DNA of 7,682 nucleotides. Origin: Sphingomonadales bacterium (GTDB taxonomy: Bacteria > Pseudomonadota > Alphaproteobacteria > Sphingomonadales > Sphingomonadaceae). The stretch lies in the NCBI GenBank assembly GCA_020200935.1, contig JAIVHR010000104.1:1-7682 (forward strand). The letters run 5' to 3'. Below, piece by piece: positions 6,155 to 7,682 of this stretch. The notes under the pieces were generated by a model. That model was not told the origin of the DNA, did not search any database, and saw nothing but the letters and a program-made list of their open reading frames with translations. The stretch's first letter is position 1. Each line of letters starts with the position of its first letter. Both the position numbers and the translations under genes were made by a program.

Positions 6155-6628
6155 CTATACCTCGCGCGTCATGCACCTGCTGAAGCCGTCATCCTTGTAA
6201 TCGGCGAAGGGCGGGCATGGCTCGAAGCCGTGCTTCTCATACAAGGCCCGCGCCGCCGCATAGGGTTCGGTGCGGCCGGTCTCGAGGCTGAGCCGCTCAT
6301 AGCCGCGGCGGCGCGCCTCCTCGACCAGGTAGCGCAGCATCACTGTGCCGATGCCGCGCCCCTCCTGCCCGGGCGCCGTGCGCAGCGACTTGACCTCGCC
6401 GTGATCGGCCGCCAGCTGCTTGAGCGCGAACAAGCCGCACAAGGTCTGCCCTTCCCAGATCGACCAGCAGGTCACGTCGGGCTCGCGCAGGCGGACTTCG
6501 GGCAGCGCGTTGAAATTCCCCTCGGGCGAGATCCGCTCCATCTGCTCGAGATGATAGGCGAGCAATGCGAGCACCTGCCGGTGCGACAGGTCCTCCTCGC
6601 GGATCTCGAAATGGCTTTCGCTGGTCAT
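6155..6628 (-). CDS. GNAT-family N-acetyltransferase
   Basis: This 157-residue protein has the usual length of a single GNAT domain, which transfers an acetyl group from acetyl-CoA to an amine. The N-terminal part ([36 protein letters not shown]) is the alpha1/alpha2 region. Strand [18 protein letters not shown] and the core [21 protein letters not shown] hold the pyrophosphate-binding loop (residues 89-94). Glu89 stands where the consensus has Arg or Gln, though Gln88 is adjacent. [13 protein letters not shown] (126-138) is the typical C-terminal YxxxGF motif. The acceptor is unknown; a small metabolite is likeliest. Start ATG 6628 fits the domain edge and has GGGA 8 nt upstream. An in-frame ATG at 6673 would add 15 residues (MVNRYIPSPV...) that look non-conserved. 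It is divergent from the SDR gene, and its stop codon lies within the palindromic element. Confidence 0.9.
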   Translation of the reverse strand: MTSESHFEIREEDLSHRQVLALLAYHLEQMERISPEGNFNALPEVRLREPDVTCWSIWEGQTLCGLFALKQLAADHGEVKSLRTAPGQEGRGIGTVMLRYLVEEARRRGYERLSLETGRTEPYAAARALYEKHGFEPCPPFADYKDDGFSRCMTREV

Positions 6629-6653
6629 GGTCGGGTCCCAGGGAACGGGCGAG

Positions 6654-6663
6654 GGTATATACC
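6654..6663. promoter_or_regulatory. Palindrome GGTATATACC in the divergent GNAT/SDR promoter region
   Basis: A perfect 10-bp palindrome lies in the 94-bp gap between the GNAT and SDR start codons. Its core TATATA is a -10-like hexamer on both strands. Used on the minus strand it would give a GNAT leader of about 20-25 nt. No good -35 is seen at 16-18 nt on either strand. It could equally be a small operator. Confidence 0.3.
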
Positions 6664-6722
6664 GGTTGACCATGCGAATAGCTTCCCGCGCACCAAAGCG
6701 CGACCCATCGAAAGGAATTGTC

Positions 6723-7385
6723 ATGCCTACCCTGCTCGTCACCGGCGCCAATCGCGGAATCGGGCTCGAACTGGCCCGCCAATATGCCGCCGACGGCTGG
6801 GAGGTCGTCGCCACCGCGCGCGAACCCGACAAGGCCGACGAGCTCAACGATCTGGATTGCAAGGTCGAGACGCTCGACGTCGCCGATCAGACCAGCGTCG
6901 ACGCCTTTCTCGAACGGCTCGGCGACCGGAAGATCGACCTGTTCATCAACAATGCCGGGGTCGGCGGCGGGCTCGATCTGACCCGCGAGACCTGGCTCCA
7001 CACGCTCGAGGTCAACAGCGTCGCGCCGGCGCTGCTCGCCCGGGCGCTCAAGCCCAACGTCGCCGCATCGGACCGCAAGAAGATGGTCGTCATCACCAGC
7101 CGGATGGGTTCGATCGCCGACAATGACGGTGGCGGTTTCTGGGTCTACCGCTCGTCCAAGGCGGCGGTGAACGCAGCCTGGAAATCGATCGCGCTCGATT
7201 TCAAGGGCGACGGGATCGCCGTCGCGATGCTCCATCCGGGCTGGGTGCAGACCGACATGGGCGGCCCCAACGCGCAGATCGACACCGCGACCAGCGTCGC
7301 CGGCATGCGCAAGGTGATCGACGGGCTGTCGCTCGACAATACGGGCGAGTTCCGCGCCTATGACGGCGCCGCGATCGATTGGTAA
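6723..7385 (+). CDS. Short-chain dehydrogenase/reductase, C-factor/sniffer-like
   Basis: The 220-residue product has all the classical SDR marks: dinucleotide loop TGANRGIG (7-14), an Arg after the second strand (ATAREPDK, Arg33) that favours NADPH, and Asp52-Val53 of the adenine pocket. It also has NNAG (76-79), structural Asn98 (EVNSVAP), catalytic Ser126 in ITSRMGSI, and Tyr142-x3-Lys146 (YRSSK). The tail HPGWVQTDMGGPNAQID is the pattern of the C-factor/carbonyl-reductase-like group. The length (about 220-235 in that group) and the short C-terminus agree with it. It is a cytosolic NAD(P)H-dependent oxidoreductase, probably of a carbonyl compound; the substrate is unknown. Start ATG 6723 is set by AAGGA at 6712-6716 (6-nt spacing). 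An in-frame ATG at 6627 would run over the start of the divergent GNAT gene and is rejected. Confidence 0.95.
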   Translation: MPTLLVTGANRGIGLELARQYAADGWEVVATAREPDKADELNDLDCKVETLDVADQTSVDAFLERLGDRKIDLFINNAGVGGGLDLTRETWLHTLEVNSVAPALLARALKPNVAASDRKKMVVITSRMGSIADNDGGGFWVYRSSKAAVNAAWKSIALDFKGDGIAVAMLHPGWVQTDMGGPNAQIDTATSVAGMRKVIDGLSLDNTGEFRAYDGAAIDW

Positions 7386-7391
7386 GCGCGG

Positions 7392-7407
7392 TTAACTTTC
7401 TTTTGAC
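7392..7407 (+). promoter_or_regulatory. CtrA-box-like half-site pair upstream of the last gene
   Basis: TTAA (7392-7395), seven bases, then TTGAC (7403-7407) matches the CtrA consensus TTAA-N7-TTAA(C) with one mismatch. It lies about 36 nt before the GTG at 7443, a position suited to promoter control. The TTGACC also reads as a -35 box, but no -10 lies at normal spacing. CtrA is the cell-cycle and motility regulator of many alphaproteobacteria; its use here is inferred. Confidence 0.3.
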
Positions 7408-7442
7408 CTTCTCACGGCGCCGTATGGGCGTACCGTCGGCGG

Positions 7443-7682
7443 GTGAACCACCAGGCGCGCAATTTCGGGGCGCCCGTTCGCCCCACCGACTTGCCGACCC
7501 GCTCGCGCTGGCGCGGCGCCGGGCTGGATCGGCAGGCGCTGGCGCTGCTCGGCGAGCTTCGGCATAGCCGCGCGCCGCTCTATGCCGCGCTGCTGATCCT
7601 GCCCTATGCCGGTGTGCTCATGGGCCTCGATGTCGCCGCCCACTACGGCGCGCTGACCAATGCCCACCTTCCCGTCCAGTTC
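7443..7682 (+). CDS. N-terminal fragment of an unrecognised, probably membrane-anchored protein (3' end outside window)
   Basis: From GTG 7443 the frame stays open to the window edge (80 codons). It gives an Arg-rich start (NHQARNFGAPVRPTDLPTRS), an amphipathic part (LDRQALALLGELRHSRAPLY) and a hydrophobic segment AALLILPYAGVLMGLDVAA that is probably the first membrane helix, with the positive-inside charge before it. That layout is common in membrane-bound sensor kinases or GGDEF/EAL proteins, but no domain is in view and no function is claimed. The start is uncertain: only a weak GGCGG precedes GTG. TACCGT lies 6 nt upstream and a CtrA-like site lies further up. The opposite-strand ORF over the same bases looks like a shadow (His/Arg/Gly-rich). 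Confidence 0.5.
   Translation, partial: MNHQARNFGAPVRPTDLPTRSRWRGAGLDRQALALLGELRHSRAPLYAALLILPYAGVLMGLDVAAHYGALTNAHLPVQF

Larger units (their letters stand above)
5971..6157. repeat. Palindrome-rich non-coding element with imperfect terminal inverted repeats
   Basis: This 187-bp stretch lies between ispG and the GNAT gene, in a 233-bp gap with no credible ORF. Its left end reads TAGCCCCTCCCTTTCAA and its right end, on the other strand, reads TAGGCCCCCCTCCCCTTCA, so the ends are imperfect inverted repeats. Inside lie three hairpins (listed separately). It also has a second inverted pair, GGTTGGGGTGGGTGCAGAG against the strand opposite CTCTTGCCCCACCTCTACG, and a short tandem-like run GAGCGAGCGACAGCGAGCG (6032-6050). 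Similar CCCCTCCC/GGGAGGGG palindromes are scattered between genes in sphingomonad genomes (recall), so this is probably one copy of a dispersed intergenic family. The right-hand TAG (6157-6155) is also the GNAT stop codon. Whether it moves, terminates transcription or stabilises mRNA ends cannot be told from one copy. Confidence 0.55.

Noticed and set aside
5922..6176. 85-residue N-terminal extension of IspG to 6176
   Set aside because: It runs through the palindromic element and is Arg/Pro-rich. IspG proteins begin close to the [14 protein letters not shown] segment at 5921.
6627..6722. 32-residue N-terminal extension of the SDR gene from ATG 6627
   Set aside because: SDR proteins of this group begin a few residues before TGANRGIG, and AAGGA lies correctly before ATG 6723. 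The extension would overlap the GNAT start.
7392..7667. 91-codon minus-strand frame at the right end
   Set aside because: Composition looks like a shadow. The plus-strand frame from GTG 7443 shows a sensible basic-then-hydrophobic layout instead.

Overview
The window is GC-rich (roughly two thirds G+C) except for the first ~180 bases (about 51%). Its gene families look like those of an alphaproteobacterium of the Sphingomonadales: a CopG-type antitoxin-like protein, a periplasmic WCHDS thioredoxin-like protein, a COG4880-type beta-propeller protein with a VDEGDIVK signature, an alphaproteobacterial IspG, and palindromes of the CCCCTCCCCT/AGGGGAGGGG kind. The placement comes from recalled family resemblance, not from a search.

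Layout. Bases 1-153 hold the 3' end of an unrecognised plus-strand gene of lower GC, ending one base from a convergent antitoxin-like gene (155-352, minus). Reading leftward on the minus strand, a block runs lipoprotein (2439-1945), TGATG-coupled CxxS thioredoxin-like protein (1945-1403), EamA/DMT transporter (1322-405), antitoxin-like gene (352-155). Divergent from it, a large secreted-type beta-propeller gene occupies 2647-4761 on the plus strand. It converges on ispG (5921-4843, minus), which is broken. A 187-bp palindrome-rich non-coding element (5971-6157) separates ispG from a GNAT acetyltransferase gene (6628-6155, minus). That gene diverges from a short-chain dehydrogenase gene (6723-7385, plus). 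The window closes with the start of an unrecognised membrane-protein gene (7443 to the edge, plus).

Most notable observation. As written, ispG, a MEP-pathway isoprenoid gene, lacks about 15 codons plus one base exactly where the family carries the CPxC pair of [4Fe-4S] ligands, and the reading frame changes at the same point. It is either a disrupted gene or an assembly/sequencing error. Because the pathway is normally essential, this should be settled first.

Other points: several genes have no Shine-Dalgarno but carry a -10-like hexamer exactly 6 nt before the start codon, suggesting leaderless mRNAs. The beta-propeller gene has no signal peptide in any usable reading. The antitoxin-like gene has no toxin partner and sits at a composition boundary. 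The stop codon of the GNAT gene lies in the end of the palindromic element. I saw no tRNA, rRNA, CRISPR array, insertion sequence or transposase.
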